DNA from: Flavobacteriaceae bacterium
GTDB taxonomy: Bacteria > Bacteroidota > Bacteroidia > Flavobacteriales > Flavobacteriaceae
DNA length: 34,441 nt
NCBI GenBank assembly: GCA_017852075.1
Contig: JAFMLQ010000021.1
Span: forward strand, 1-34,441
Reading direction: 5' to 3'
Each line of letters starts with the position of its first letter. Position 1 is the stretch's first letter. Of this stretch, positions 1-8,240 are shown one piece after another. Below the pieces are notes generated by a model. The model was not told the DNA's origin, ran no database searches, and saw only the letters and a program-made list of their open reading frames with translations. The position numbers and the translations under genes are program-made.

Positions 1-522
1 ATTGCGGTAACTAATGACATGTTAAAATTCGGTAATTTCAAATTTGAGATGACCGAATTGGCTTTTGCACTAGAGGAGATTGAAGTGCGACCTTACCTAC
101 TGACGGGTTATTTGGACATTGATGTCAAAAATGCTCCTATTAATACCGCCAGAAGATACAGCATTTCAGGACTTCCCAACCTTGGCTACGAATCAGGAGG
201 AAACAGAACCTCTAGCGGTTTTTCTAAAGCCATTAATAATCTCTTTAATCCCGTAGATTTTCTGAATAATATGTTTGGGAAAAATGCAAAACAAATGAGG
301 AAGCTAAAGCTTATGCGCGAGGATGATGAAATCAAAAACTTGCTGGTGTCCAAATTTGACCGTCAGGTGCTTATCCAACTTTTGGGAATCAAGCGGATTG
401 ATATTGATGATATCTTAAGAAATTGCAATTATTCAGACACCTTTATGAATGAAGCAAATGATTTGCAAATACTGGAGGCTATCTCCAAATGCTATGAAGA
501 ATACCGCGTATTACAATTGTAA
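1..522 (+). CDS. C-terminal part of a carboxypeptidase-regulatory-like domain protein (partial)
   Basis: The reading frame is open from base 1, so the gene starts outside the window; the first in-frame ATG at base 19 is internal. The visible N-terminal residues (IAVTNDMLKFGNFKFEM, then LEEIEVRPYLLTGYLDIDV) look like the last strands of a CarboxypepD_reg-like (transthyretin-like beta-sandwich) domain. After it comes a roughly 110-residue helical tail with no motif I can name, ending in an acidic stretch around ILEAISKCYEEYRVL. From memory, proteins of this build are conserved in flavobacteria and are secreted or envelope-associated, but the signal peptide would lie upstream of the window. The stop codon directly abuts the ATG of the next gene, which suggests one transcript. 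The molecular role is unknown; the domain assignment is by sequence pattern only. Confidence 0.7.
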   Translation: MAVTNDMLKFGNFKFEMTELAFALEEIEVRPYLLTGYLDIDVKNAPINTARRYSISGLPNLGYESGGNRTSSGFSKAINNLFNPVDFLNNMFGKNAKQMRKLKLMREDDEIKNLLVSKFDRQVLIQLLGIKRIDIDDILRNCNYSDTFMNEANDLQILEAISKCYEEYRVLQL

Positions 523-1056
523 ATGGATGCGCTCCAACACTATTTTAAAAACCTAAAAGCTTCTAGAACAGACCGTGAAAAAGCTTTAAATTACGTAAAT
601 GAGCACCCTGAAAATCAAGTGATATTAGCTGAACTGGCTTTTCACTCCAAAGCCCAAAGGGTACATATTTATGCTGCCTGGGTTTGGGAATTGTTTATTC
701 TTGAAGACATAGATCGTTTGCATTCTTATTTGCATCAGTGTATTTCAAAACTTCCCTCGATCACCAACTCAAGTAAACGCCGATCCATAAGTAAAATTTT
801 TTGGTATTACTTCAGAGTTAAATCAAATCGAGAGGCACTAAATGAGAATGAAAAACAAAAGCTTATAGAAGCGTTTTTAGATTGGGTCATAACCGAAGAT
901 AAAACAGCTCCTTTGAGTTTTAGCATCAAAGTACTCGCGCTATTTCAAGATGAGGCTCCAGAACTATCTGTTCAACTGAAGGAACTGCTTATTCACTCTA
1001 ACCGAACCTATCCAAAAGGACTCAATCCCGTACTAAGGGATGTTTTTAAGAATTGA
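523..1056 (+). CDS. Conserved helical protein of unknown function upstream of purB
   Basis: A 177-residue soluble, mostly helical protein with no signal peptide and no membrane segment. It begins at the base after the stop codon of the preceding gene (TAA then ATG), so the two are probably translationally coupled. The helix-turn-helix spacing (for example VILAELAFHSKAQRVHIYAAWVWELF) resembles HEAT-like helical repeats, but I cannot assign a family with certainty. In flavobacterial annotations, proteins in this position next to purB are sometimes named adenylosuccinate lyase, apparently by neighbourhood; nothing here resembles the fumarase/aspartase fold, because the GSSxMPxKxN signature is absent. 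A role in purine synthesis is therefore not supported by the sequence. About 50 bases separate it from purB. Confidence 0.7.
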   Translation: MDALQHYFKNLKASRTDREKALNYVNEHPENQVILAELAFHSKAQRVHIYAAWVWELFILEDIDRLHSYLHQCISKLPSITNSSKRRSISKIFWYYFRVKSNREALNENEKQKLIEAFLDWVITEDKTAPLSFSIKVLALFQDEAPELSVQLKELLIHSNRTYPKGLNPVLRDVFKN

Positions 1057-1082
1057 TTTCTTAATAAAGCTGATTTTACTCG

Positions 1083-1090
1083 TATCTTTG
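1083..1090 (+). promoter_or_regulatory. Candidate -7 promoter box for purB
   Basis: TATCTTTG matches the Bacteroidota -7 consensus TAnnTTTG and ends 17 bases before the purB ATG, giving a very short leader. I do not find a convincing TTG at the -33 position with 19-base spacing, so this is a half-match. Read-through from the upstream genes is also possible. Confidence 0.45.
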
Positions 1091-1107
1091 ACACAAATAC
1101 ACAAAAC

Positions 1108-2451
1108 ATGCTGCTTACCGCATTAAATGCCATCTCACCAATTGATGGCCGTTACCGGTCTAAAACAAAACCGTTATCTGCCTATTTCTCAGAAGAAGCT
1201 TTGATCAAATATCGTGTTCAGGTAGAAATAGAGTATTTCATTGCCCTCTGTGAACTCCCACTCCCTCAACTTACAGATTTCAACCCTTCTCTTTTTGAGG
1301 AGCTGCGAAGCATATATAAACATTTTTCTAATGAGGACGCACTAGAAATCAAAGAAATTGAGAGTACCACAAATCACGATGTAAAAGCCGTTGAATATTT
1401 TATCAAAAAAGAATTTGACAAACTTGAATTGCAATCTTTTAAGGAGTTTATCCATTTTGGATTGACCTCTCAAGACATTAATAACACAGCCATTCCGCTT
1501 TCTGTTAAACACGCAATGCACAAAGTATATTTCCCTGCACTTGATGACGTTTTGGAACAATTGAATACTCTTGTTGAAGAATATAAAGAAATTCCTCTTT
1601 TGGCTAGAACACACGGACAGCCAGCTACCCCTACACGTTTAGGAAAAGAAATTGAGGTCTTTGTAAAACGCATTCAGAATCAAAAAGAGCTCTTAGATCA
1701 AGCTACTTATGGGGCAAAATTCTCTGGAGCTACTGGAAACTTTAATGCCCATCATATTGCATATCCTACCATTGATTGGAAAGAATTTGGTCGACAATTC
1801 GTAGAAGAGCGTTTGGCATTAAACTATTCCTTCCCTACCACCCAAATTGAACATTATGACTCTTTCGCTGGAGTATGTGATACTCTTAAAAGAATCAATA
1901 CAATTCTGATTGATTTAAATCGTGATTTGTGGCAATACATCTCTTTAGATTACTTCAAACAAAAGATTAATGAAAAAGAGGTGGGATCGTCTGCTATGCC
2001 GCACAAAGTAAATCCTATTGATTTTGAAAATTCAGAAGGAAATTTAGGCATTGCGAATGCTATATTTGAATTTTTATCTGCCAAGCTTCCCATCTCACGA
2101 CTTCAACGTGATCTTACGGACAGTACAGTCTTAAGGAATATTGGGGTTCCTTTTGGTCATACATTAATTGGTCTCCAATCGACACTCAAGGGACTAGAGA
2201 AATTGGTTGTGAATACTACAAAAATTGAGGACGATCTGAACTCCAATTGGGCGGTAATTGCGGAGGCTATTCAAACTATTTTGAGAAAAGAAGGCTATCC
2301 CAACCCCTATGAAGCGTTAAAAGAACTTACTCGAACAAACGCAACGATTAACAGGGAGGTAATTCAACATTTCATTGAACAATTGGATGTAGAGGATCAC
2401 ATAAAGTCTCAACTAAAAACCATCACCCCATTTAATTATACGGGAATTTAA
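1108..2451 (+). CDS. purB: Adenylosuccinate lyase
   Basis: Cytosolic homotetrameric lyase that works twice in purine synthesis: it splits SAICAR to AICAR plus fumarate, and adenylosuccinate to AMP plus fumarate. The 447-residue protein has the full family layout. The N-terminal SPIDGRY motif lies at residues 10-16, TSQD at 120-123, THGQPATPT at 168-176 (catalytic His region), and the fumarate lyase signature GSSAMPHKVNP at about 293-303 carries the mobile catalytic loop. Length is normal for the bacterial PurB of this type. The ATG at 1108 is preceded by a TATCTTTG box. The stop codon overlaps the stop codon of the convergent DUF4252 gene by four bases (TTAA), leaving no room for a terminator hairpin between them. 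No missing residues are apparent. Confidence 0.97.
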   Translation: MLLTALNAISPIDGRYRSKTKPLSAYFSEEALIKYRVQVEIEYFIALCELPLPQLTDFNPSLFEELRSIYKHFSNEDALEIKEIESTTNHDVKAVEYFIKKEFDKLELQSFKEFIHFGLTSQDINNTAIPLSVKHAMHKVYFPALDDVLEQLNTLVEEYKEIPLLARTHGQPATPTRLGKEIEVFVKRIQNQKELLDQATYGAKFSGATGNFNAHHIAYPTIDWKEFGRQFVEERLALNYSFPTTQIEHYDSFAGVCDTLKRINTILIDLNRDLWQYISLDYFKQKINEKEVGSSAMPHKVNPIDFENSEGNLGIANAIFEFLSAKLPISRLQRDLTDSTVLRNIGVPFGHTLIGLQSTLKGLEKLVVNTTKIEDDLNSNWAVIAEAIQTILRKEGYPNPYEALKELTRTNATINREVIQHFIEQLDVEDHIKSQLKTITPFNYTGI

Positions 2452-3008
2452 ATTTCGTTTTTTAAAACATCTCCTAAAGGAGAAACAGAGGATTTTAATT
2501 GTTTTTCAAGTTGATCTGGGTCTACCTTTTTGACAAGACCCATCAGGACCGCTGGATTGATCTCGGATCCTAATATCCGTATGACTCCAAATCCCTTAGA
2601 ATGGGCACTTAAAAAAACAATACCTTCTTCAACTTTATTGGTCTCCCCCTCAAACAAAACTTTACCCTGTCCTTTATCAAAAGCCTTAAAGTCCAACAAG
2701 TGTTGATATTTTTTTTGTCCAAGTATTTGGTTTAACGCATTCATTTCACTCTCGAATTTTGACTCTTCTTCGGGTCTAAATCGATAAAACAATAAATTGA
2801 TCTTTCCAACAGAGGCAAGGGCTTCTTGCTCCTTTACCGTTAAATCTTTTGTAAATAAGCGCTCCAACTTGAATGGTAAATTCACGATCAAGAAGGAAGG
2901 ATCGTCCATTTTTTTAACAAAGTACGATTGAAGTGTAGGCCCCTGTTCGCAGCTTACAAAAAGTAATGCTGCGAATAGGGCTAAACCTAGTCTTGTTTTC
3001 TTTTTCAT
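2448..3008 (-). CDS. DUF4252 family lipoprotein
   Basis: A 186-residue predicted lipoprotein. The N-terminus has a basic start (MKKKTR), a hydrophobic core and a lipobox ending at Cys20 (LLFVSC). The rest resembles the DUF4252 family of Bacteroidota envelope proteins: a compact alpha/beta protein with VILSAHSKGFGVIRILGSEINP-like strands and a C-terminal helical tail. It is the last gene of a four-gene minus-strand operon (ECF sigma, putative anti-sigma, two DUF4252 paralogues) and starts one base after the stop of the other DUF4252 gene. Family function is not established. The linkage to an ECF sigma factor suggests a surface or periplasmic component of an envelope-stress circuit, which is inference. 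The domain call rests on pattern recognition and has not been searched. Confidence 0.75.
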   Translation of the reverse strand: MKKKTRLGLALFAALLFVSCEQGPTLQSYFVKKMDDPSFLIVNLPFKLERLFTKDLTVKEQEALASVGKINLLFYRFRPEEESKFESEMNALNQILGQKKYQHLLDFKAFDKGQGKVLFEGETNKVEEGIVFLSAHSKGFGVIRILGSEINPAVLMGLVKKVDPDQLEKQLKSSVSPLGDVLKNEI

Positions 3009-3009
3009 A

Positions 3010-3576
3010 TTAGAGCTGCTTATTCTTTTGGGCTTTTTTCAACTGTTTTCCTCCTGGAAGATCCATTTGATCTGTGAGTTTTGAAATTTTATTGAGATCG
3101 ATATTACCCTCCATAAGAACCAAAATAGCTTCTAATGATCGTCCATTAAATTCCATTTTACTTGATGTGTTTTTATTGTTTTCGGTAACATACATCAACA
3201 ACTGCTCGACGTGATCATCCCTTTTACCCTCTTTTACATAAAAGGTTACATTCGCCTCTGGATCTTTTACGCTCATCAATTGTTCCATATTATTCTTAGA
3301 AACTTGTAGGTTGACCCATTTCAACATTTCACCGCTTATTTCTTGGTTGGAAGAAACAAGCACCTTAAAATTATTAATACTAGTGACCATGTCGAGGTAC
3401 TCTTGGGCTTCTGGATCGTCGAAATTGATACTCATTTGTCCCAGCATTTTAAACATTTTGGGACTAATAGATACGAGAGTAACCTCGTCACTTTCGGAGT
3501 AACGTTCAAAAATGGATTGTCCATAAACTCCAAAAGTGAGTAATAATGCGGATACTAATAAACTGTACTGTTTCAT
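3010..3576 (-). CDS. DUF4252 family secreted protein
   Basis: A 188-residue protein with a classical signal peptide (MKQYSLLVSALLLTFGVYGQS, cleavage probably after Gly20), so probably periplasmic and not lipid-anchored. The mature part contains SPKMFKMLGQM, a central INNFKVLVSS strand and a Lys-rich C-terminus, the arrangement of DUF4252 proteins. It is a paralogue of the next gene in the operon, which is a lipoprotein instead. It starts 5 bases after the stop of the anti-sigma candidate, so the two are co-transcribed. Having one soluble and one lipid-anchored DUF4252 protein behind an ECF sigma factor suggests they act in the envelope, perhaps as a sensor pair or as the main output. No enzyme motif is visible. 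Confidence 0.75.
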   Translation of the reverse strand: MKQYSLLVSALLLTFGVYGQSIFERYSESDEVTLVSISPKMFKMLGQMSINFDDPEAQEYLDMVTSINNFKVLVSSNQEISGEMLKWVNLQVSKNNMEQLMSVKDPEANVTFYVKEGKRDDHVEQLLMYVTENNKNTSSKMEFNGRSLEAILVLMEGNIDLNKISKLTDQMDLPGGKQLKKAQKNKQL

Positions 3577-3581
3577 AATTT

Positions 3582-4013
3582 TTATTTAATTAATTTTTGT
3601 GTTGTGGTGTTCCAATAATTTAGATAGGCTACCTGTTCTACGCCTTTATTGAGGTGGTTTGAAACCTGTTGAATATTGGTTTGAAATTGTTCAAATGCAA
3701 GATTTAACTCTTCTGAATTGGGAGGGAGACTATTTTTACTTTCTGAAGTAGTCAAAAATACGGTTAATATGACTGCAATCATCGCTGCAATTGCCATCCA
3801 GGGATATAAAGAAGGAGTTTTGCTAGACTCTTGTTCGGGAAAAGTTTCTTTGTATGCCTCTGTGAAATATCCAAAAAATGCTCGGTAAGGGAGCCATTCT
3901 TTGGGTATATCTTCAGTAGTGGAAAAATAATCTTTCAATTGACTTTCTTCCACAAGGCTGGTTTCTCCGGCTTCGTATTTTCGGATTAATGTAGCGATTG
4001 CTTTAGATTCCAT
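3582..4013 (-). CDS. Membrane-anchored putative anti-sigma factor
   Basis: A 143-residue protein with one membrane segment near residues 71-88 (PWMAIAAMIAVILTVFLTT). The N-terminal cytoplasmic part (about 70 residues, beginning with LIRKYEAGETSLVEESQLKDYF) has the pattern seen at the start of many Bacteroidota anti-sigma-like proteins. No zinc-binding HxxxCxxC of the ZAS anti-sigma type is present. The C-terminal 50 residues lie in the periplasm. Its start codon lies inside the sigma factor gene (11-base overlap), the usual coupling of a sigma factor with its partner. The anti-sigma role is therefore inferred from topology and position, not from a recognised domain. Confidence 0.7.
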   Translation of the reverse strand: MESKAIATLIRKYEAGETSLVEESQLKDYFSTTEDIPKEWLPYRAFFGYFTEAYKETFPEQESSKTPSLYPWMAIAAMIAVILTVFLTTSESKNSLPPNSEELNLAFEQFQTNIQQVSNHLNKGVEQVAYLNYWNTTTQKLIK

Positions 4014-4521
4014 GTTCTTGTATTTCTAAAAACTGTTTTTTAATTTTTTTTCGTGTACGAGATAAATATACCCGCACGGTACCTTCCGGAATTTCCAAAA
4101 GGGAAGCAATTTGATCGAAATCATACTGTTCTATTTCTCTAAGCTGAATAATCAAACGTTCTTTTTCTGGAAGTGCGTCAATGATTTTTGCCACCCAACT
4201 CATTTCGTCACTTGCTTGAATTTGTTTAATAAGCGAGTTAGATTGCCTTGTAGACAACTGTTCATTTAGGGTTAGCACCTGGGCTTGTTTGGATTTCAGC
4301 CGATCCAAACAATAGTTTTTTGCCATGGTTATGGAGTAGGCTTCAATATTTTTAAAAGAACTACGCTTTTCCTGATCCATATTCCACAATTTTATGATCA
4401 CCTCCTGAGTAGCGTCCTCGGCTTCTTCCTTTGAGATTAAAATCCTTTTGGTTACCCGAAAAATTCTGTCGCGCATACTTTGGATTTGATCTATAAATTG
4501 CTTTTCGGCAGTCAACTGCAT
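4003..4521 (-). CDS. ECF-type RNA polymerase sigma factor
   Basis: A 172-residue sigma-70 family protein containing only regions 2 and 4, as in extracytoplasmic function (group 4) sigma factors. Region 2 spans about residues 13-80 (EEAEDATQEVIIKLW, followed by AYSITMAKNYCLDRLK). Region 4 spans about 116-165 (LPEKERLIIQLREIEQYDFDQIA, then IPEGTVRVYLSRTRKKIKK as the helix-turn-helix). It heads a four-gene operon with an overlapping membrane anti-sigma candidate and two DUF4252 proteins. The 121-base region upstream is shared with the divergent S41 protease gene. I see no exact TAnnTTTG box on its strand, only TAGATTCG (one mismatch), so it may be transcribed from a sigma-specific promoter, for instance its own. 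No C-terminal extension is present. Confidence 0.93.
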   Translation of the reverse strand: MQLTAEKQFIDQIQSMRDRIFRVTKRILISKEEAEDATQEVIIKLWNMDQEKRSSFKNIEAYSITMAKNYCLDRLKSKQAQVLTLNEQLSTRQSNSLIKQIQASDEMSWVAKIIDALPEKERLIIQLREIEQYDFDQIASLLEIPEGTVRVYLSRTRKKIKKQFLEIQEHGI

Positions 4522-4607
4522 CTATTGTTTGTTATTTCATAAAGACGAATCTACTATCTTATTTGTTACATATAACATAAAAATATATTTTATTACTTGT
4601 AATTATT

Positions 4608-4615
4608 TAACTTTG
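4608..4615 (+). promoter_or_regulatory. Candidate -7 promoter box for the S41 protease gene
   Basis: TAACTTTG matches TAnnTTTG and lies 27 bases before the ATG at 4643. No TTG is found at the expected -33 spacing. It sits in the divergent region shared with the ECF sigma operon, which is very AT-rich from about 4556 to 4607. Confidence 0.45.
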
Positions 4616-4642
4616 AGGGCTTAACCATTCAAACAAATTACT

Positions 4643-6154
4643 ATGAAACCGTACTTTATATATTTTGTGTCTCTATTATTCATTCCCATGTTGGTTTCAC
4701 AAACAGGTTGTTCTAAAGAAGTGGTAGAAGAGATTGAAACACCAGCTTCCAATTTAGATAGTGATGATATTACAATAAGTCTGGAAGGGGAATTACAAAT
4801 TAGTGACTTTGTTTGGAAAGGGTTAAATGAAGTTTATTATTGGCAAGATTCTGTGCCTGCCCTATCAGACTCCAAAAAGAATGATTTAAAAGCGTATGCC
4901 CAATTCATTAATGAAAATCCGGAACCCAAAAGTTTTTTTGAATCGTTGAAGCATTCCAGCGATCGTTTTAGTTGGATTCAAGACGATTATAAGGAATTAG
5001 AAAATACACTTCAAGGAATTTATGCTACCAATGGTGTGGAGTTTGGTTTAATGTATGCTTGCGAAAACTGTGAGGAAATTGTAGGCTATGTGAAATATAT
5101 CCTTAAAGATTCTGATGCTGACGGCAAAAATATCAACAGAGGTGATTTCTTTAATGGAGTAAATGGAACTACCTTGACAGTGGATAATTACCGATCCTTG
5201 CTTTTTGGAGATGAACTTACTTATACCCTTAATTTGGCTACAATCCAAAACAATGCAATTGTGAGTAATGGCATCGATGTTGAATTGACTAAAGTCGAAA
5301 ATTTTGAAACAAACCCTATTCAAATCAGCAAAAGTTTTCCCTATGAAATAGGAGATGGTGGTTCTTATGGGATAATTGGATATTTGATGTACAATCAATT
5401 TGTTGCAGATAAAAGTGATGAATTAAATCAGGTATTTGCAAACTTTAAAACAGAAGGAATTTCAGATTTAATTCTCGATTTGAGATATAACGGAGGTGGT
5501 TCTGTAAGAAACTGTATTGAGTTAGCAAGTATGATCACAGGTCAATTCGAAGGTGAAATTTTTGCCAAAGAAAAATGGAACCGTAAAATTGAAGCCTACC
5601 TCACTGAACGAAATGGAAGTGAATCTCTAATTGATCGATTTGTGGGAGAACTTTCCAATGGCGAAGCTATAAACTCACTCAATCTAAATCGTATCTATAT
5701 CATTACCACATCTGAATCAGCTTCTGCGAGTGAATTGCTAATTAATGGGTTGGATCCTTACATCAATGTCATACAAGTTGGAGAGCGTACAGTAGGGAAA
5801 AATGTAGGGTCAATAACGATATATGATTATATTGATAATGAACAGACCAAAAATCCCGATCATACGTATGCCATGCAGCCTATAGTTCTTAAAATAGCTA
5901 ATAGCGAGGACTATGCGGACTATTCCACAGGCCTTATTCCAGACGCCGAAATTGATGAAAATATTCGAAATCTCGGAACACTTGGCGAAACGGACGAACC
6001 TCTCGTAGCTACAGTTTTAGGAATAATAACAGGCACTCAAAAACGAAACTTTTCCAAAACACAAATGTCCAAAAAGTTACTTCTACAAGATCCTCTAATG
6101 CTATCACGTCAGAGGATGATTGTGGAGAAGGAGGAACTCTTTTCTAAGGATTAA
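4643..6154 (+). CDS. S41 family (C-terminal processing type) serine protease, lipoprotein
   Basis: A 503-residue exported protease. The signal peptide ends in QTGC with Cys23 as the probable lipidation site; the Gln at -3 is not ideal for a lipobox. A short helical S41 N-terminal region follows (WKGLNEVYYWQDSVPALSD, residues 58-76). A region around 127-215 may be a divergent PDZ domain. The S41 catalytic domain then starts near 240. Conserved elements are LILDLRYNGGGSV (276-288), SESASASELLINGL (357-370) with Ser361 as probable nucleophile, and GERTVGKNVGS (380-390) with Lys386 as general base. The Ser/Lys spacing of 25 matches the tail-specific protease family. It is divergent from an ECF sigma operon and its stop overlaps the stop of btuB by four bases. 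A link to anti-sigma processing is possible but only inferred from position. Confidence 0.88.
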   Translation: MKPYFIYFVSLLFIPMLVSQTGCSKEVVEEIETPASNLDSDDITISLEGELQISDFVWKGLNEVYYWQDSVPALSDSKKNDLKAYAQFINENPEPKSFFESLKHSSDRFSWIQDDYKELENTLQGIYATNGVEFGLMYACENCEEIVGYVKYILKDSDADGKNINRGDFFNGVNGTTLTVDNYRSLLFGDELTYTLNLATIQNNAIVSNGIDVELTKVENFETNPIQISKSFPYEIGDGGSYGIIGYLMYNQFVADKSDELNQVFANFKTEGISDLILDLRYNGGGSVRNCIELASMITGQFEGEIFAKEKWNRKIEAYLTERNGSESLIDRFVGELSNGEAINSLNLNRIYIITTSESASASELLINGLDPYINVIQVGERTVGKNVGSITIYDYIDNEQTKNPDHTYAMQPIVLKIANSEDYADYSTGLIPDAEIDENIRNLGTLGETDEPLVATVLGIITGTQKRNFSKTQMSKKLLLQDPLMLSRQRMIVEKEELFSKD

Positions 6155-8016
6155 CGAAATAGGTACCGAAATCCTGCAACTAGGTTTCTACCTCGTGTGG
6201 CATATCCTTCAATTTCAATATAATCTTCATTAAAAAGATTAGTACCATGAACAAACAGCTGTAATGGAATGGTGTCAAATTGATGAACAACACTAAAATT
6301 AATCAATTGATACGCATCGAGAACTGTTGTATTATCCAATCCAAATCGAGAACCTATTATTTGGGTACTTAGGCTCACATTCCAAGTTTTAGAAAACAAA
6401 TAGGACAAACGGGTCTGGGAAGAAAAATTTGGGAGGTAACGCAGATCTCCATCCCGAGTCTCTGTAAAGGTCATTTGGTGGTCTAAACTAAAATTCGCCC
6501 CTACAGAACCCGAAAGGGTCACTTCAGCTCCAAAATAGCGGGCTTTGTCATTTGCATTTTCATAACGGTAAGTTGCAAGGTCATAAATAAGCGTAGGTGA
6601 TTCGATTCTGTTGAAATACGTACTGGACAAATTCCACTCATTTAATTTATAAACCAAACCTATTTCAAAAGAACTGTTTTCTTCAGGTTTTAAATCGATA
6701 TTCCCTGAATAAGGATCAAATAGCTGATATAAACTAGGAGCAATAAAGGCAGTGCTGTATGCAGCTTGAAATTTCAAACTACTATTGTCAGTTTCAAAAG
6801 TCTGCATGGAGGGGTTTATACTGTAAGTAAAATGACTGCCATAATTGCTATGGATATTCCATCTTGTACCAAAATTTACTCTAACCTGATCTGTAAATTT
6901 CATCACCACATTCCCGAAAAAATCATTTTGATTGGTTTGCTTCCCCCCTTGGTAGTCTGCTGAATTCTTTTGAATCAGTGTTCCTATAACAGTATACATT
7001 CGATCGTTAAAAACGTATTTATTAAATAGCTCGGCTTGGATATTTTCTGAAACCGTTTGAAAAGGAAAATCACTCTGAAACTCACGGTTTATTTTTTGAA
7101 AACCGAGTCTGAGAGATAAGCCTCCATCTTTGTAGTTGTAATTTGGATTCAAATAAAGACGATCCATTTGGGTGTACAGTTTAAAATCTGCGTCTTCTAA
7201 AGGAAAAGTATTGTCATAATCAGATTCAATATTGGAATGATCGTAGCCTGCCTTGACATCAAACTTAGTTTTTATCTTATATTCTAAAGAGGTTCCCAAA
7301 TTCAAATGAGTAAAAGGATCCATTTCAGTTCCCACCACAGCACTCATACCTGAGGCATTATGTTGAGCTACATATGCTTTGGCGCGAATTTTTTCTCCGC
7401 CATGACTAAGATGTAGGCTGTTTTTAAAGAGATTTAAGTCTCTTTTGGTGTCTTGACTGTTTTGAGAACCTACACTACTTTGAAGACTTGCATGAAAACC
7501 AGAATCAATGGTTTTCGTCTTTATATTAATTACTCCGGTAGCTGCAGAATTCCCATAAAGGGTACTGGAAGCTCCCTTTAAAATTTCGATGGACTCAATT
7601 TGACTAAGGTCTAGAAAATTTATATTGAAATCATTATCGATTCTCGACGGATCAGAAACTCTTACTCCATCAATCATAATAAGTACTTGTCTGTTTCTTC
7701 CCCCACGGATAGAAACAGTTTTGTTTTGTCCAGCGTAGGTCTGACTTCCTAAAACTTCAATCCCTGCAAATTGTTTGAGGACTTCGCTAATTCCCAAACC
7801 CTGAGAATTTTGAAGCAGTTCGGGATTTATTTTAATTACGGGTTTTCCTGATTGAGAACTTTTGACGGGAAAACGCGAGTCAATGACCACAACCTCATCT
7901 AGTTGTTTTGTAATAATGGTCCCCTGAAGGCTGTCTTGTGCGCTAGAGTTTTGCTGTGCATAAAGTAGGTGGAGAGAGAACGGCAAACTCCACAAAACTT
8001 TAGTTAATAATTTCAT
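6151..8016 (-). CDS. btuB: TonB-dependent outer membrane receptor for cobalamin
   Basis: A 621-residue outer membrane receptor of BtuB size. A signal peptide (MKLLTKVLWSLPFSLHLLYAQ) is followed by a TonB-box-like segment (QLDEVVVIDSR). The plug domain follows at about residues 45-170 and contains the RGGRNRQVLIMIDGVRV and IESIEILKGASSTLYGNSAATGVINI motifs. The rest is a 22-strand beta-barrel ending in GFRYLFR. The substrate call rests on a well-conserved cobalamin riboswitch just upstream. I chose the ATG at 8016; the frame also has a TTG two codons earlier, which is less likely. The neighbouring minus-strand gene upstream is a DUF6580-like membrane protein. No btuF, btuC or btuD genes lie beside it, so the periplasmic and inner-membrane steps must be encoded elsewhere. 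The stop overlaps the S41 protease stop (TTAA). Confidence 0.93.
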   Translation of the reverse strand: MKLLTKVLWSLPFSLHLLYAQQNSSAQDSLQGTIITKQLDEVVVIDSRFPVKSSQSGKPVIKINPELLQNSQGLGISEVLKQFAGIEVLGSQTYAGQNKTVSIRGGRNRQVLIMIDGVRVSDPSRIDNDFNINFLDLSQIESIEILKGASSTLYGNSAATGVINIKTKTIDSGFHASLQSSVGSQNSQDTKRDLNLFKNSLHLSHGGEKIRAKAYVAQHNASGMSAVVGTEMDPFTHLNLGTSLEYKIKTKFDVKAGYDHSNIESDYDNTFPLEDADFKLYTQMDRLYLNPNYNYKDGGLSLRLGFQKINREFQSDFPFQTVSENIQAELFNKYVFNDRMYTVIGTLIQKNSADYQGGKQTNQNDFFGNVVMKFTDQVRVNFGTRWNIHSNYGSHFTYSINPSMQTFETDNSSLKFQAAYSTAFIAPSLYQLFDPYSGNIDLKPEENSSFEIGLVYKLNEWNLSSTYFNRIESPTLIYDLATYRYENANDKARYFGAEVTLSGSVGANFSLDHQMTFTETRDGDLRYLPNFSSQTRLSYLFSKTWNVSLSTQIIGSRFGLDNTTVLDAYQLINFSVVHQFDTIPLQLFVHGTNLFNEDYIEIEGYATRGRNLVAGFRYLFR

Positions 8017-8065
8017 TATCAAAAAAATGTGCTCTTAACTTTATCCCCGAAGCTAAAAAACGATT

Positions 8066-8240
8066 TGACTTTGAAGGCAGGTCTCCTGACTTGCATCTTT
8101 ATTCTACCTTCCCATCAATTTTTGACAGTGGCGTAAGTTGTGAATAAAGTATCTTATTAAGACAAAGCTTACAGTTGCGGGTACAGCCTTGGTTTTACAC
8201 CAAATTCCCTTTTCGTCTTTTATTAAAAGAACCTTCTTGT
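8066..8240 (-). promoter_or_regulatory. Cobalamin (adenosylcobalamin-type) riboswitch controlling btuB
   Basis: On the minus strand the conserved blocks of the cobalamin aptamer occur in the right order. They are GGTGTAAAACC at about 8192-8202, GCTGTACCCGCAACTGTAAGC at about 8167-8187, GCCACTG at about 8126-8132, GGGAAGG at about 8107-8113, and the B12 box AGTCAGGAGACCTGCC at about 8077-8092. GAAGG near 8232-8236 can pair with CCTTC near 8072-8076 to close the P1 stem. About 60 bases separate the aptamer from the btuB ATG. I see no strong hairpin with a U-run there, so control is probably at translation initiation, as is usual for these riboswitches in Bacteroidota. Confidence 0.95.

Noticed and set aside
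2471-2482. Hairpin CTCCTAAAGGAG near the purB end as terminator
   Set aside because: The stem is short (5 bp), it lies in the DUF4252 coding region and there is no U-run on either strand.
8017-8022. TTG start for btuB
   Set aside because: It adds two residues before a normal ATG with a proper signal peptide and has no support.
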